A stretch of DNA of 64,000 nt, from NCBI GenBank assembly GCA_963573385.1, contig CAUYLG010009157.1, positions 1 through 64,000 of the forward strand. Reading direction: 5' to 3'. Origin of the DNA: Cacajao melanocephalus. Lineage: Eukaryota > Chordata > Mammalia > Primates > Pitheciidae. The notes beneath the pieces were generated by a model that was given only the letters and a program-made list of their open reading frames with translations, searched no databases and had not been told where the DNA came from. Both the position numbers and the translations under genes were made by a program. The number at the start of each line of letters is the position of its first letter. The stretch's first letter is position 1. This document shows positions 63,355 to 64,000 of the stretch, one piece after another.

Positions 63355-64000
63355 TGTAAGAGAAATCTAAAATGGCTGACTCCATCTTGCTCCTAACCTC
63401 ACACACTGGCTGTCCTCTCTCATTCCTGAGTGTAGGCCAAGCTGAACATGGGAGAAATTTAGTTTATATTTTAATTTACAAGCAAGGATGATTATAGTCT
63501 CTCCTAAAACTAACCCTTTGCTTGTCCAGGCACCAAAATCTTCCTTTGTGAAATTAATGGCAGGCCATGAGATTAGGATTACGGGAGGGACACAAATTCT
63601 GCTAAAATGTAAACATAGTTTCTATAATCCCTTACTACTCAGGAGTCATGTGGCCAAAGGTCACAGGATTTATGGCTTCCTCAATTGCTCTTATAGGTAG
63701 AATCACTACTGGAGAATCTAAGATTTGTATTTTGAGGAGTTTTTCAGACTTTTGTGTTTTGGTAACCAACTGACCCCACCTGGTTCCATGACTCCTGATA
63801 CAAATGTTTCTGTGGCCCTCACCCAGAGGGAAACTCAGTGTATAAGGACCATTTTCCACATCTCTATGATTGCATTCCCAACCAATCAGGAACAGCCATT
63901 CCCTAGTTCTCTACCAATCAAAGTATCCTTGAAAAACCCTAACCACTTAGCATTTGGGAGTCTGATTTGAGTAATAAACTCGGTCTTCCATGTGGCTAGC
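63355..64000 (+). mobile_element. ERV (class I-like) LTR, cut by the window edge
   Basis: Begins 'tgtaagagaaatctaaaatg' right after the L1M. It carries two CCAAT boxes (63882-63886 and 63914-63918) and an AATAAA signal (63973-63978), in the promoter-then-polyadenylation order of an LTR. Whether a proviral interior follows cannot be seen. Frames at 63488-63700, 63635-63859 and 63725-63970 cross the U3 region and are not viral genes. Confidence 0.68.

Overview
The window looks like a primate, most likely human, intergenic region. It is AT-rich and contains Alu dimers and monomers, primate-lineage L1 (L1P), older L1M, L2, MIR, MaLR (MLT1-like) LTRs, hAT and Tigger DNA transposon fossils and ERV LTRs. 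I find no credible protein-coding gene, tRNA, rRNA or CRISPR array. Every open reading frame I could assign is a decayed retroelement frame or a chance frame in low-complexity DNA. Repeat names come from memory of consensus sequences and were not searched, so class calls are firmer than subfamily calls.

Layout. 1-1270: an L1 with a twin-priming inversion, running off the left edge. 1.3-7.2 kb: old MIR, L2, Tigger and L1M scraps in unassigned DNA. 7.2-11.8 kb: a MaLR provirus-like element with both LTRs and parts of its interior, split by two Alus and two or three antisense L1 3' ends. 11.8-18.2 kb: five further Alus or LTRs, plus a compound microsatellite grown from an Alu tail. 18.25-23.2 kb: an ancient, rearranged L1M and a 241-bp perfectly alternating purine-pyrimidine tract. 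23.2-33 kb: mostly unassigned, with an MLT1-like LTR, an L1 5'UTR/ORF1 fragment, Alus, MIR and MER5. 35.0-36.5 kb: a local direct duplication. 36.7-38.5 kb: antisense L1 ORF2 split by an ERVK-type LTR and an Alu monomer. 38.5-46.4 kb: MIR, L1M and a roughly 4-kb block I cannot classify. 46.6-50.3 kb: an L1 in inverted halves, then two related LTRs facing each other. 50.3-61.9 kb: L2, LTRs, L1M and DNA transposon fossils. 61.9-63.3 kb: an antisense L1M 3' part containing an inverted local duplication. 63.35 kb to the right edge: an ERV LTR cut by the window end.

Nothing here forms a functional gene system. The interest lies in the genomic record: nested insertions, twin-primed L1 inversions, local direct and inverted duplications, and low-complexity DNA able to adopt unusual structures.
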